A stretch of DNA of 64,000 nt, taken from contig NZ_CP030280.1 in assembly GCF_003287895.1 (NCBI RefSeq), positions 1,743,501 through 1,807,500 of the forward strand, read 5' to 3'. This document shows, piece by piece, positions 1-7,697 of this stretch. The stretch is from Blautia argi (GTDB taxonomy: Bacteria; Bacillota; Clostridia; Lachnospirales; Lachnospiraceae). The notes beneath the pieces were generated by a model. The model was given only the letters and a program-made list of their open reading frames with translations. It searched no databases and had not been told where the DNA came from. The position numbers and the translations under genes are program-made. How positions within the stretch are numbered: position 1 is the stretch's first letter; each line of letters opens with the position of its first letter.

Positions 1-77
1 GCCTGCTATGTGATAAAGTGTGTATGGAACAAAACAGGTCGAAATAAGGAAACGACAAGAAAGGATAGGAATACAAT

Positions 78-632
78 ATGACAACAGCAGTACAAGAACA
101 CAGCAAAACTTATGATTTGGTATATGTGAGTATTTTCGCAGTATTAATTGCCGTCTGCTCCTGGATTTCCATTCCGGCAGCGGTTCCCTTTACCCTGCAG
201 ACCATGGGAGTCTTTACCGCAGTAGGGATTCTGGGAGGAAGACGGGGAACCATGGCTGTTTTGGTTTACATATTTCTGGGACTTCTGGGAATTCCTGTAT
301 TTGCAGGCTTCACAGGCGGAATCGGAGTTCTCGCCGGAACAACAGGCGGATATATTGTAGGCTTTCTTGCCTCCGCACTTTTGATGTGGGGAATGGAAAA
401 GCTGCTTGGAAGAAGCAGAAAAATTCTTTTTTTCTCCATGATTTTAGGACTCCTTGCCTGCTATACAGTTGGTACCCTCTGGTTTCTGGCTGTATATACC
501 GCACAGACCGGTCCTGTGGGAATCGGTGCTGTATTGGGCTGGTGTGTCATTCCCTTTGTGATTCCGGACGTCCTCAAAATCATTCTGTCCATGGTTTTAA
601 CAAAACGGTTAGCAGGAGTTATAAAAAAATGA
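78..632 (+). CDS. bioY: BioY biotin transporter substrate-binding subunit
   Basis: The 184-residue protein is almost all hydrophobic, with about six membrane segments. It carries the BioY hallmarks: a VPFTLQT stretch near residue 36 and a glycine-rich segment around residues 76-96 (FTGGIGVLAGTTGG). BioY is the S component of an ECF-type biotin uptake system. No dedicated ATPase or BioN is adjacent, so it probably uses a shared ECF module. An AAAGGATAGG sequence precedes the ATG. The stop overlaps the next start (ATGA), which implies translational coupling. Confidence 0.95.
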   Translation: MTTAVQEHSKTYDLVYVSIFAVLIAVCSWISIPAAVPFTLQTMGVFTAVGILGGRRGTMAVLVYIFLGLLGIPVFAGFTGGIGVLAGTTGGYIVGFLASALLMWGMEKLLGRSRKILFFSMILGLLACYTVGTLWFLAVYTAQTGPVGIGAVLGWCVIPFVIPDVLKIILSMVLTKRLAGVIKK

Positions 633-1063
633 AAAACCAAAAAGACATTTTAAAACTGCGGGCACATCATGGTATGTGCCTTGCTTTTTTTGAGGGAAAA
701 GGCTACAGCGATACTTTTACTTTACATATGGGAAGCATTCTGGAAAAAATGAGGGGAAATCCAGTCTTGCAAATTGTGACAAATGGGGATATGATATGTA
801 AAAAATGCCCTAATTCAAAAGAAAATACATGTATCACCCAGGAAAAGGTGAAAATCTATGACCAGAAGGTATTGGCTGCCTGCGAGCTTTCTAAGGGAGT
901 AACGCTTTCCTGGGAAGAATTTTCTTTTTTGGTAGAGGAGCGTATTTTGAAAAAAGGAAAACGCAGAGAAATCTGTTCCAACTGCCAGTGGCATGAAATC
1001 TGCCAGAGAAAGGAACTGGAACGATATGGAAACAGCCAAAAACGCAATGCAGCCGGAGATTAG
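629..1063 (+). CDS. DUF1284-family cysteine-rich protein
   Basis: The 144-residue protein begins at the ATG that overlaps the bioY stop; a longer reading inside bioY is rejected. The N-terminal LRAHHGMCL signature (residues 10-18) is typical of DUF1284. Two cysteine triads, C57/C60/C68 and C116/C119/C125, suggest a metal or Fe-S site, which is inference. The function of the family is unknown. Coupling to bioY and overlap with the next GNAT gene put it in a small operon. Confidence 0.8.
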   Translation: MKNQKDILKLRAHHGMCLAFFEGKGYSDTFTLHMGSILEKMRGNPVLQIVTNGDMICKKCPNSKENTCITQEKVKIYDQKVLAACELSKGVTLSWEEFSFLVEERILKKGKRREICSNCQWHEICQRKELERYGNSQKRNAAGD

Positions 1064-1520
1064 GGCTGCAATCAGAGAGGATTTCGCAGATATTGCCCGT
1101 CTTATGCAGCAGGTACACGACCTGCACAGCCACGGAAGACCGGATATTTATAAAGAGGCGACCGATTTTTACACACTCCAACAATTTACAGAAGATATGG
1201 AGGATCCGGAACTTTTATTTCTGGTGGCAGTTTGGGAAGGCAAGCCTGTGGGCATGTGCCAGGTAAAATATCACACCTTAAAAGACAGCGGCATTACCAA
1301 AGAAAGAACGCGAGCCTATGTAGAAGCTTTATGCGTACAGGAGAACTGCCAGAATCACGGTATCGGAAAACAGCTTCTCCAAAAAGCCGAAGAAGAAGGA
1401 AAACGGCGAAAGAGTTCTTCCCTGGAACTGACTGCATGGGAGTTTAATGAGGAGGTATTGGAGTTTTATAAGAATTATGGTATGAAAATCCAAAGAGTTG
1501 TTTTGGAAAAGGAAATTTAG
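1026..1520 (+). CDS. GNAT-family N-acetyltransferase
   Basis: About 164 residues with the GNAT acetyl-CoA binding motif QNHGIGKQLL and the late NxxVLEFYKNYGM strand-helix typical of the fold. It should transfer an acetyl group from acetyl-CoA to an amine; the substrate cannot be told. The ATG at 1026 is chosen because AAAGGAA lies about 10 bases upstream. An in-frame ATG at 993 would overlap the previous gene further. It overlaps the DUF1284 gene by 38 bases. Confidence 0.85.
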   Translation: METAKNAMQPEIRAAIREDFADIARLMQQVHDLHSHGRPDIYKEATDFYTLQQFTEDMEDPELLFLVAVWEGKPVGMCQVKYHTLKDSGITKERTRAYVEALCVQENCQNHGIGKQLLQKAEEEGKRRKSSSLELTAWEFNEEVLEFYKNYGMKIQRVVLEKEI

Positions 1521-1521
1521 A

Positions 1522-1550
1522 TTGGAAAAATTTAAAAAATGTGGTACACT
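1522..1550 (+). promoter_or_regulatory. Promoter of the hemerythrin gene
   Basis: TTGGAA at 1522-1527 and TACACT at 1545-1550 are separated by 17 bases, a sigma-A type promoter just upstream of the hemerythrin ATG at 1580. Confidence 0.6.
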
Positions 1551-1579
1551 ATAGCTAATTACAGAGGAGGTTTAAGAAC

Positions 1580-2002
1580 ATGAGAGCAGAATTTGATGAA
1601 ACATTAGTAACAGGAAATGAAATGATAGATTCCCAGCATAAGGAACTGATTGACAGAATTAATCAGCTTCTGGAAAGCTGTGAAGACGGACAGGGAAAAA
1701 TCAAAGCTGTAAAAATGCTGGATTACCTGTTGGATTATACAGAATTCCACTTTAGCGCAGAGGAAAAGCTGCAGGAAGAAATCGAATATCCTGGAATCAA
1801 AGAACATAAGGAAAAACATGCAGAATTTAAACAGGCTGTAAAAGAATTGCAGGAAATGCTGGAAGAGGAAGAAGGTCCCACAGAAGCGTTCGTAGCACAG
1901 GTTCAGAAAAATGTTGTGGACTGGCTCTTTGATCACATCAAAGGCTTTGACCGTTCCGTAGCAGAATATAAATTCATGGCATCTAATGCAGAAAGATTAT
2001 AA
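1580..2002 (+). CDS. Bacteriohemerythrin-like protein
   Basis: The 140-residue protein matches the hemerythrin four-helix di-iron fold in order: H20 (DSQHKEL), H57 and E61 (HFSAEE), H76 and H80 (HKEKH), H119 and D124 (HIKGFD). Such proteins bind oxygen or store iron in the cytoplasm and help anaerobes handle oxygen. AGAGGAGG before the ATG is a strong ribosome binding site. It has its own promoter and overlaps the upstream reading of the next ArsC-like gene only if the earlier start of that gene is used. Confidence 0.93.
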   Translation: MRAEFDETLVTGNEMIDSQHKELIDRINQLLESCEDGQGKIKAVKMLDYLLDYTEFHFSAEEKLQEEIEYPGIKEHKEKHAEFKQAVKELQEMLEEEEGPTEAFVAQVQKNVVDWLFDHIKGFDRSVAEYKFMASNAERL

Positions 2003-2012
2003 GGGTAAAACC

Positions 2013-2369
2013 ATGTTATTATTTGTAGAATATCCGAAATGCACCACTTGTCAGAAAGCAAAAAAGTGGCTGACAGAGAAGAACCTGGAGTTTGCAGTGC
2101 GTCACATTGTAGAAGACAGACCTGCAAAGGAAGAATTAAAGGAATGGTATGAAAAAAGCGGGCTTCCTTTAAAAAGATTTTTCAACACCAGTGGAAACAA
2201 ATACAAAGAGCTTCATTTAAAAGATAAGCTTCCTTCCATGACAGAGGAGGAACAGTTGGAACTGCTTGCCACAGACGGTATGCTGGTGAAACGTCCTGTT
2301 TTAGTAAGCGATGATTTTGTACTTACCGGGTTTAGGGAACAGGAATGGACAGAAAAACTACATTTATAA
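2013..2369 (+). CDS. ArsC/Spx-family thioredoxin-fold protein
   Basis: The 118-residue protein has the ArsC/Spx CxxC motif at C10-C13 (YPKCTTC), followed by the conserved blocks PLKRFFNTSGNKY and TDGMLVKRPVL. The family includes glutaredoxin-dependent arsenate reductases and Spx-type regulators. This one resembles the YffB/ArsC-like branch and no ars genes are nearby, so arsenate reduction is uncertain. The start at 2013 gives the usual N-terminus; an in-frame ATG at 1986 lies inside the hemerythrin gene. Confidence 0.85.
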   Translation: MLLFVEYPKCTTCQKAKKWLTEKNLEFAVRHIVEDRPAKEELKEWYEKSGLPLKRFFNTSGNKYKELHLKDKLPSMTEEEQLELLATDGMLVKRPVLVSDDFVLTGFREQEWTEKLHL

Positions 2370-2387
2370 ACACAATTTTCATAGTAC

Positions 2388-2478
2388 AGTCAGGGGAGTC
2401 CGTAGGCGGGCTGAGAGGAAGTTCTCAAACTTCGACCCTTTAAACCTGTATGGGTAATGCCAACGTAGGGAGAAAGAA
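2388..2478 (+). promoter_or_regulatory. TPP riboswitch (THI element)
   Basis: The conserved parts appear in order: GGGGAGTC, then GGCTGAGAGG, then GACCCTTTAAACCTG, then GGGTAATGCCAACGTAGGGA. This is the thi-box aptamer that binds thiamine pyrophosphate. It lies about 150 bases upstream of thiE and is expected to switch off thiE-thiD when TPP is abundant. Confidence 0.97.
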
Positions 2479-2480
2479 AT

Positions 2481-2553
2481 GAGCTGTTGCAGGAAACGGC
2501 AATCAGGAATGTTGAAGCATTGCTGATATGTCTGACTGGGGCAGCTCTTTTTG
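2481..2553 (+). terminator. Riboswitch expression-platform terminator
   Basis: GAGCTG at 2481-2486 can pair with CAGCTC at 2542-2547, which is followed directly by a run of five T. The position between the TPP aptamer and thiE fits a transcriptional off-switch. The stem is short and the loop long, so the exact fold is uncertain. Confidence 0.55.
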
Positions 2554-2625
2554 TGTCTGAAATAGAAGTTTAAAGATAAAAGCGTGGAAATAAAATTTTT
2601 CGATTCTGTAAAAAGGAGTGAGCAA

Positions 2626-3288
2626 ATGAAAGACAGGAAGGAACAATTGAGCAAACAGATGCAGCTTTACGCAGTTACAGACCGCACATGGGTGGGAGAA
2701 AAAACCTTTTTGGAACAAATAGAGGAATCATTGGAAGGAGGCATCACGTTTTTGCAGCTAAGGGAAAAGCATTTGTCAGAAGCAGCATTTTCAGAGGAAG
2801 CAAAGAATGTTCAAAAGCTGGCTGCAAAATATAAAGTGCCCTTTATCATCAATGACAACGTGGAAATTGCCGGGAAAATACAGGCAGACGGCGTTCATCT
2901 GGGGCAGCAGGATATGGATCCTTTAAAAGCTAGAAAACTTTTGGGCGAGGATAAAATTATCGGAGTTTCCTGTAGAACAGTGGAAGCCGCCAAAAAGGCA
3001 GAGGATTGGGGCGCAGATTATCTGGGAGTGGGAGCTGTATTTTCTACTTCTACCAAAAATGATGCAATCGTTATTACAAGAGAAACCCTGATGGAAATCT
3101 GTCAGGCAGTTTCCATTCCTGTGGTAGCCATTGGCGGAATCAGGGAATCAAATCTTATATCATTAAAAGGAACCGGTATTTCCGGTATTGCTGTAGTTTC
3201 TGCCATCTATGGTCAAAAGGATATAAAACAGGCCTGCAAACGACTGCGGGCCTGTGCAGAGCAAATCACGCAGGGAGGAAAATCATGA
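2626..3288 (+). CDS. thiE: Thiamine-phosphate synthase ThiE
   Basis: About 220 residues with the ThiE TIM-barrel landmarks: LYAVTD near the start, QLREK (pyrimidine/phosphate site), FIINDN, ADGVHLGQQD, and VVAIGGI for phosphate binding. It joins HMP-PP and the thiazole phosphate to make thiamine phosphate in the cytosol. The start at 2626 follows AAGGAGTG; a start at 2584 lacks such a site. It follows the TPP riboswitch and overlaps thiD by 4 bases, so the two are co-translated. Confidence 0.96.
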   Translation: MKDRKEQLSKQMQLYAVTDRTWVGEKTFLEQIEESLEGGITFLQLREKHLSEAAFSEEAKNVQKLAAKYKVPFIINDNVEIAGKIQADGVHLGQQDMDPLKARKLLGEDKIIGVSCRTVEAAKKAEDWGADYLGVGAVFSTSTKNDAIVITRETLMEICQAVSIPVVAIGGIRESNLISLKGTGISGIAVVSAIYGQKDIKQACKRLRACAEQITQGGKS

Positions 3289-4076
3289 AAAAGGTATTGA
3301 GTATCGCAGGGTCTGACTGCAGCGGTGGTGCGGGAATCCAAGCGGATATTAAAACCATTACCATGCATGGTCTGTATGCCATGACTGCCATTACGGCTTT
3401 GACTGCTCAAAATACAACAGGTGTTTACAACGTACAAGTAGTGTCACCGGAATTTGTAGCACAGCAACTGGACTGTATTTTTCAGGATATTCGTCCTGAT
3501 GCAATAAAAATAGGCATGGTTTCAGACAGTAACATTATCGAAATCATTGCCCAAAAACTGAAAACATACAAGGCAGAAAACATTGTTATAGACCCTGTTA
3601 TGGTGGCGAGCAGCGGAGGCAGCCTTTTGTCTTTGGAGGCGAAAAATGCCTTAAAAACAGGGCTTTTTCCTCTGGCTGATATCCTGACCCCCAATATACC
3701 GGAAGCCGAGTTTTTATCAGAAACAAAAATTCGAACCCATCAGGATATGGAACGGACTGCCGCGCTGCTTGGTGAGCAAATAAAAGGGGCAGTCCTTTTG
3801 AAGGGTGGCCATCTGCTGCAGGAGGCTGACGATTTGCTGTATAGGAACAAAGATTATTTCTGGTATCCTGGAGAAAAAATTCAAAATGAGAACACGCATG
3901 GTACAGGTTGTACTCTTTCCTCTGCCATAGCCTGTAATCTGGCAATAGGATATGACATATCGGAAAGTGTGAAGAGAGCTAAGGAATATGTAACAGGCGC
4001 CATAAAGGCACAATTGAATCTCGGAACAGGCAGTGGACCTCTGAACCATATGTATCTTACTCAAAAGAACAGGTGA
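3285..4076 (+). CDS. thiD: Hydroxymethylpyrimidine kinase / HMP-P kinase ThiD
   Basis: The 263-residue ribokinase-fold protein shows SIAGSDCSGGAGIQADIK at the N-terminus, the DPVMVASSGG segment, and NTHGTGCTLSSAIA with the catalytic Cys/Asp region. It phosphorylates HMP twice to supply ThiE. AGGGAGGAAA precedes the ATG, which overlaps the thiE stop. There is no thiM or thiC in view, so the rest of the pathway is elsewhere or salvaged. Confidence 0.96.
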   Translation: MKKVLSIAGSDCSGGAGIQADIKTITMHGLYAMTAITALTAQNTTGVYNVQVVSPEFVAQQLDCIFQDIRPDAIKIGMVSDSNIIEIIAQKLKTYKAENIVIDPVMVASSGGSLLSLEAKNALKTGLFPLADILTPNIPEAEFLSETKIRTHQDMERTAALLGEQIKGAVLLKGGHLLQEADDLLYRNKDYFWYPGEKIQNENTHGTGCTLSSAIACNLAIGYDISESVKRAKEYVTGAIKAQLNLGTGSGPLNHMYLTQKNR

Positions 4077-4142
4077 ATGATGCTTGAAAAAGAGGTGGGA
4101 GAGTGGTATGCTTCTTCTATATCTTTTGAAAGGAATGACTTC

Positions 4143-5285
4143 ATGTACTACAGAAAACCTCATTATTATGACCGCTTCGTCTGTACTGCAGATAAATGTC
4201 CGGATACCTGTTGTGCCGGCTGGCAGATTTTTATAGACGAGGATACTTTAAAAAGCTACAGTCAGGTTCCGGGAACCTTTGGAATCCGCCTTTTAAATTC
4301 CATAGACTGGTCCCAGGGAGCATTTGAACAATATAAAAAACGCTGCAGCTTTCTGAACGAAAAAAATCTCTGTGATATTTATAAAGAACTGGGGGCTTCT
4401 GCTCTTTGTGAAACCTGCAGACAATATCCCCGACATACGGAAGAGTTTGAAAATCTCCGTGAGTTTTCCCTTTCTCTTTCCTGTCCTGTGGCAGCGGAAA
4501 TGATTCTTGGCTGCAAAGAAAAGGTTATGTTTTTGGAGGAAGAGGACAGCCAAAAAGAGCGTGAGGAAGACTATGAAGATTTTGATTTCCTGCTTTTCGG
4601 AAAGCTGGAGGAGGTACGAACCTGCCTTTTTCAGCTCATACAAGACAGAACGTTGCCCATGAGAGAACGAATGTTTTTATGTTTACAGACCGCCTTTGGC
4701 TTTCAGAAAGCACTGGAAGAGGGAAGGCTTTTTGAAAAGGATTTTGCGGTTGAACCAGAGAAAAAAGAAACGTTCAAAAAGAAAAGAAGTACGGAACATA
4801 ATGCCGAACTTCGTTTTGAATCCATGAACCTTATGCTGAAAGATTTACAAAAGTTAGAAGTTTTACGAGAAGAATGGAGCGAAAATCTGACTAGATTGAA
4901 GCAGAATATCTATACAAAAGGAAGTGATTTTTATCAGAAAAACCGCATGGATTTTTTAAAAAAAGAAGGAGAAACGGAAAACTGGGAAATTTATAAGGAA
5001 CAACTTCTTCTCTTTTTTGTTTATACATATTTTTGCGGTGCTGTCTATGATGATATGGTATATACGAAAGTGGTTCTGGCTGTTTTTTCTGTACTCTGGA
5101 TAGAAGAACTGTGCTTTGCAAAATGGTTGGAAAACCAGGGACATCTGTCTTTTGCAGAGATTGTAAAGACAGCCTGGCAATATGCCAGAGAAATCGAACA
5201 TTCTGATGAAAATTTGAACTTGTTGGAAGATATTTTTGATGAACAGGAAGAATATTTTCCTGAAAAACTGAAGTCTATTTTATAA
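4143..5285 (+). CDS. FliB-like lysine N-methylase family protein
   Basis: About 380 residues. The N-terminal half has the FliB-type cysteine pattern: CTADKCPDTCCAGW, CSFLNEKNLCDIY, ALCETCRQYPRH and SLSCPVAAEM, likely an Fe-S cluster site. FliB methylates flagellin lysines in Salmonella, but there are no flagellar genes here, so the substrate is unknown. The start at 4143 follows GAAAGGAATG; upstream in-frame codons from 4077 look non-coding. It lies 66 bases after thiD. Confidence 0.8.
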   Translation: MYYRKPHYYDRFVCTADKCPDTCCAGWQIFIDEDTLKSYSQVPGTFGIRLLNSIDWSQGAFEQYKKRCSFLNEKNLCDIYKELGASALCETCRQYPRHTEEFENLREFSLSLSCPVAAEMILGCKEKVMFLEEEDSQKEREEDYEDFDFLLFGKLEEVRTCLFQLIQDRTLPMRERMFLCLQTAFGFQKALEEGRLFEKDFAVEPEKKETFKKKRSTEHNAELRFESMNLMLKDLQKLEVLREEWSENLTRLKQNIYTKGSDFYQKNRMDFLKKEGETENWEIYKEQLLLFFVYTYFCGAVYDDMVYTKVVLAVFSVLWIEELCFAKWLENQGHLSFAEIVKTAWQYAREIEHSDENLNLLEDIFDEQEEYFPEKLKSIL

Positions 5286-5307
5286 AACAGAAAGGACGAA
5301 GAACTCT

Positions 5308-5607
5308 ATGAGTGAAGAAAAAAAACAGGAAAAACCATATTGGGAGGACAAGGAATACTCCTTCTTTTCACATAAAAACTGCGAGTATTTTCCCTGCCAT
5401 GAAACAAAAGATACGGACAATTTTAACTGTCTGTTCTGCTACTGTCCCCTGTACGCCCTGGGCAGCAAATGCGGTGGTAATTTCAAATATACTGACAATG
5501 GGATTAAGGACTGCAGCGCATGTCTTTTGCCTCATAAGAAGAAAAACTATGGGTACATTATGAGCAAATATAATGAAATTATGGAACTGGCAAAAAAGAA
5601 CCGGTAA
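5308..5607 (+). CDS. Cysteine-rich small domain protein
   Basis: The 99-residue protein has eight cysteines in a compact region (C25, C30, C41, C44, C46, C55, C69, C72) plus H76, within a SHKNCEYFPCH and FNCLFCYCPLY context. This matches the small Cys-rich domain family (PF04071 type), which is thought to bind metal; its role is unknown. It sits 22 bases after the FliB-like gene, itself also Cys-rich, and is probably in the same transcript. Confidence 0.8.
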   Translation: MSEEKKQEKPYWEDKEYSFFSHKNCEYFPCHETKDTDNFNCLFCYCPLYALGSKCGGNFKYTDNGIKDCSACLLPHKKKNYGYIMSKYNEIMELAKKNR

Positions 5608-5618
5608 AGAGAACAGAA

Positions 5619-5658
5619 CTGCTTTCTTCTCCTCTATTTCAGAGAAGAGAGCAGCTCT
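5619..5658. terminator. Bidirectional terminator at a convergent junction
   Basis: CTGCTTTCTTCTC at 5619-5631 pairs with GAGAAGAGAGCAG at 5642-5654, then CTCTTT. It separates the plus-strand Cys-rich gene from the minus-strand HAD gene and overlaps the 3' end of the latter. Confidence 0.5.
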
Positions 5659-6287
5659 TTAAGTTGTATCAGGTCTTTGCATACATAGTCGCAAAAAGGC
5701 TCTAAATCAGGTGCAAACGGGGTTAAATCCGGCACCATGCAGGTACAGGCGCCTGAAGCACGTCCTGCCTTCAAGCCGTTTCTGCTATCCTCCACAATCA
5801 GGCAGTTCTCCGGCTTTATCCTCAGTTTTTGAGCAGCCTTCAAAAAGATTTCCGGGTCAGGCTTACTTTTTTTTACCTCATCTCCGCATACGGAGGCAGA
5901 AATAGCCTTTGAAATGCCCGCCATATCCCAGTAGTGAGCAGCGCGCTTCCTTGGGGTAGAGGTTGCCACTGCCCAGGGAATTTTCTCCTCTGTGAGATAG
6001 GATACGATTTCCTGCAGTCCCTTTTTCTGAGGCAGAGAATAGTGCTCAATATATTCTGCCAGGTATTGCGAACGAATGGTTCTGGCATAGTGATAATCAA
6101 TCCTTCCCGCAAACCATTTTTCAAACAAAGCTGCATTCTGTTCTCTGGAGCCGCCTCTCATCTGTCCAAGCTGCTCTTCTGTCAGCGTAAAATCCAATTT
6201 TTCCCCTGCCTTTTGCCAGCCCTCTTTCATAATTCGTTCTGTATCAAATAAAACTCCGTCCATGTCAAAAATAACAGCCTGTATCAT
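5634..6287 (-). CDS. HAD-superfamily phosphatase (beta-phosphoglucomutase-like)
   Basis: The 217-residue protein has HAD motif I FDMDGVLFDTE at residues 7-17, motif II in AVATSTPR, the KKSKPDPEIFL lysine block and motif IV VEDSRNGLKAG. The alpha-helical cap between motifs I and II places it in subclass I with phosphoglucomutases and sugar phosphatases. The substrate is not deducible. It is a single minus-strand gene, divergent from yaaA. Confidence 0.9.
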   Translation of the reverse strand: MIQAVIFDMDGVLFDTERIMKEGWQKAGEKLDFTLTEEQLGQMRGGSREQNAALFEKWFAGRIDYHYARTIRSQYLAEYIEHYSLPQKKGLQEIVSYLTEEKIPWAVATSTPRKRAAHYWDMAGISKAISASVCGDEVKKSKPDPEIFLKAAQKLRIKPENCLIVEDSRNGLKAGRASGACTCMVPDLTPFAPDLEPFCDYVCKDLIQLKELLSSLK

Positions 6288-6333
6288 AAAACCGCCCCTT
6301 CTGCAAATTGCTTTTTTCTCTTCTGTTCCCTTT

Positions 6334-6362
6334 AGAATACCAGAATTTCATACTTCACGCAA
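6334..6362 (-). promoter_or_regulatory. Promoter of the HAD phosphatase gene
   Basis: On the minus strand TTGCGT and TATTCT are 17 bases apart. The element lies back-to-back with the yaaA promoter, whose -35 starts 9 bases further on. Confidence 0.45.
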
Positions 6363-6370
6363 GAAAAGCA

Positions 6371-6417
6371 TTGGATTTAAAAGGGGAACATGGTATAATG
6401 ATTGCACGTTGTGCAAT
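6371..6417 (+). promoter_or_regulatory. yaaA promoter with overlapping palindromic operator
   Basis: TTGGAT at 6371-6376, 17 bases, then TATAAT at 6394-6399 preceded by TGG (extended -10). Directly after it is the palindrome ATTGCACGTTGTGCAAT at 6401-6417, which covers the expected transcription start. The same arrangement occurs twice before the AI-2E gene (60445-60471 and 60576-60602, minus strand). A repressor-binding role is inferred. Confidence 0.65.
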
Positions 6418-6447
6418 TGACGGCTTGAGAAACGGAAGGTATACATA

Positions 6448-7227
6448 ATGAAAATTATTATTTCTCCGGCAAAGAAGATGCATATCCGGGAAGATGAGGC
6501 TGTGAGCCTTACACAGCCGATTTATTTGCAGAGAGCAGAAGAGATATGGAATACCTTGAAGAAAATGGATTTTCAGGAACTAAAATCTTTGTGGAAATGC
6601 AATGAAAAAATTGCCGGACAAAACTGGGTTCGGTTACAGGAACAGGATTTTCATCAAAATTTTACCCCTGCCATATTGGCGTACGAAGGAATTCAATATC
6701 AGTATATGGCTCCTGTGGTTTTTTCAGAAAAGCAGTGGAAGTACGGAAAGAAAAATTTACGGATTTTATCCGGACTTTACGGGATTTTAAAACCCACAGA
6801 CGGAGTAGTTTGCTATCGTCTGGAAATGCAGGCCAAGTTAAAAATGAAAATGGATTCTGAAGAAAACCGGGATTTATATGCTTTCTGGAAAGACCTTATT
6901 TATAAGGAATTAGTAAAGGAAGATGCTGTTATTTTAAACTTGGCATCAAAGGAATACAGCAAAATAGTAGAACCTTATCTGACAGAAAAGAATTCTTTTA
7001 TCACCTGTGTTTTTGGAGAATTAAAAGAAAATAAAGTTTTGGTAAAGGGAACACAGGCAAAAATGGCAAGAGGCGAGATGGTACGCTGGCTAGCGGAAAA
7101 TCAGATAGAAAAAATAGAGGAAGTAAGAGAATTTCAAGGACTTGGATATCAGTATTCTACCCTCTATTCCACGACAGATAAGCTGGTATTTTTAAAAGAA
7201 AAGGAGGTATTAGAACATGAATTTTGA
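6448..7227 (+). CDS. yaaA: YaaA family peroxide-stress protein
   Basis: The 259-residue protein is full length for the YaaA/DUF328 family. It starts with the hallmark MKIIISPAKKM and contains AYEGIQY, LRILSGLYGILKP, and NLASKEYSK. In E. coli YaaA lowers intracellular free iron during peroxide stress and binds DNA. The gene has its own promoter with a palindromic operator, and overlaps the next gene by 11 bases. Confidence 0.95.
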   Translation: MKIIISPAKKMHIREDEAVSLTQPIYLQRAEEIWNTLKKMDFQELKSLWKCNEKIAGQNWVRLQEQDFHQNFTPAILAYEGIQYQYMAPVVFSEKQWKYGKKNLRILSGLYGILKPTDGVVCYRLEMQAKLKMKMDSEENRDLYAFWKDLIYKELVKEDAVILNLASKEYSKIVEPYLTEKNSFITCVFGELKENKVLVKGTQAKMARGEMVRWLAENQIEKIEEVREFQGLGYQYSTLYSTTDKLVFLKEKEVLEHEF

Positions 7228-7684
7228 ACAGGAAATAAGGGAAATCATAGAGTATTATGCGGCGCAAAGGAATCCTAAGGAGCAGGAAAATATAATTGCC
7301 ATGCTCCGTGAAATTCAGGAAACAGAAGGTTGTATTCCGCTTGCTGCACAGGAACTGGCAGCTGAAAAGCTGGGAGTAAAAAGATCGGTTTTCACCTGCA
7401 TTATGAAGCGTCTTCCTGATTTGAAAGAAGAAATTTACAGCCATCAGCTGGTGCTTTGTACAGGAGAACGCTGTCAAAATAAAAAGAGTATGGAAATTCT
7501 AAAAGCAGTCAAAGAAGAACTGAAAATAGACAAAGATGGATTTTCTCCGGACAGAAAAATCTATCTGAAGACGCAGAACTGTATGAAGCAATGCAGGACC
7601 TCTCCAAACATGAAAGCAGACGGAGAATTGTATGCTGCTGTGACAAAAGAGCAGGTCTTGGCGCTTTTGAAAAAATGGAAATAA
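7217..7684 (+). CDS. NuoE-like [2Fe-2S] thioredoxin-fold protein
   Basis: The 155-residue protein has an N-terminal helical part (residues 1-70) and a thioredoxin-like C-terminal part with four cysteines, C81, C86, C122 and C126, in the NuoE/HydA-accessory pattern. Such proteins are [2Fe-2S] subunits of NADH-linked dehydrogenases or hydrogenases. No NuoF-like partner is adjacent, so the partner is unknown. The gene starts inside the end of yaaA and is likely translationally coupled. Confidence 0.82.
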   Translation: MNFEQEIREIIEYYAAQRNPKEQENIIAMLREIQETEGCIPLAAQELAAEKLGVKRSVFTCIMKRLPDLKEEIYSHQLVLCTGERCQNKKSMEILKAVKEELKIDKDGFSPDRKIYLKTQNCMKQCRTSPNMKADGELYAAVTKEQVLALLKKWK

Positions 7685-7697
7685 AAGAGGAATACAG

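Noticed and set aside
386..628. N-terminal extension of the DUF1284 frame inside bioY
   Set aside because: It overlaps a well-supported bioY gene; the ATG at 629 gives the family-like N-terminus.
1604..1936. 110-residue minus-strand ORF within the hemerythrin gene
   Set aside because: It is a reverse-strand shadow of a clear hemerythrin with no ribosome binding site or family features.
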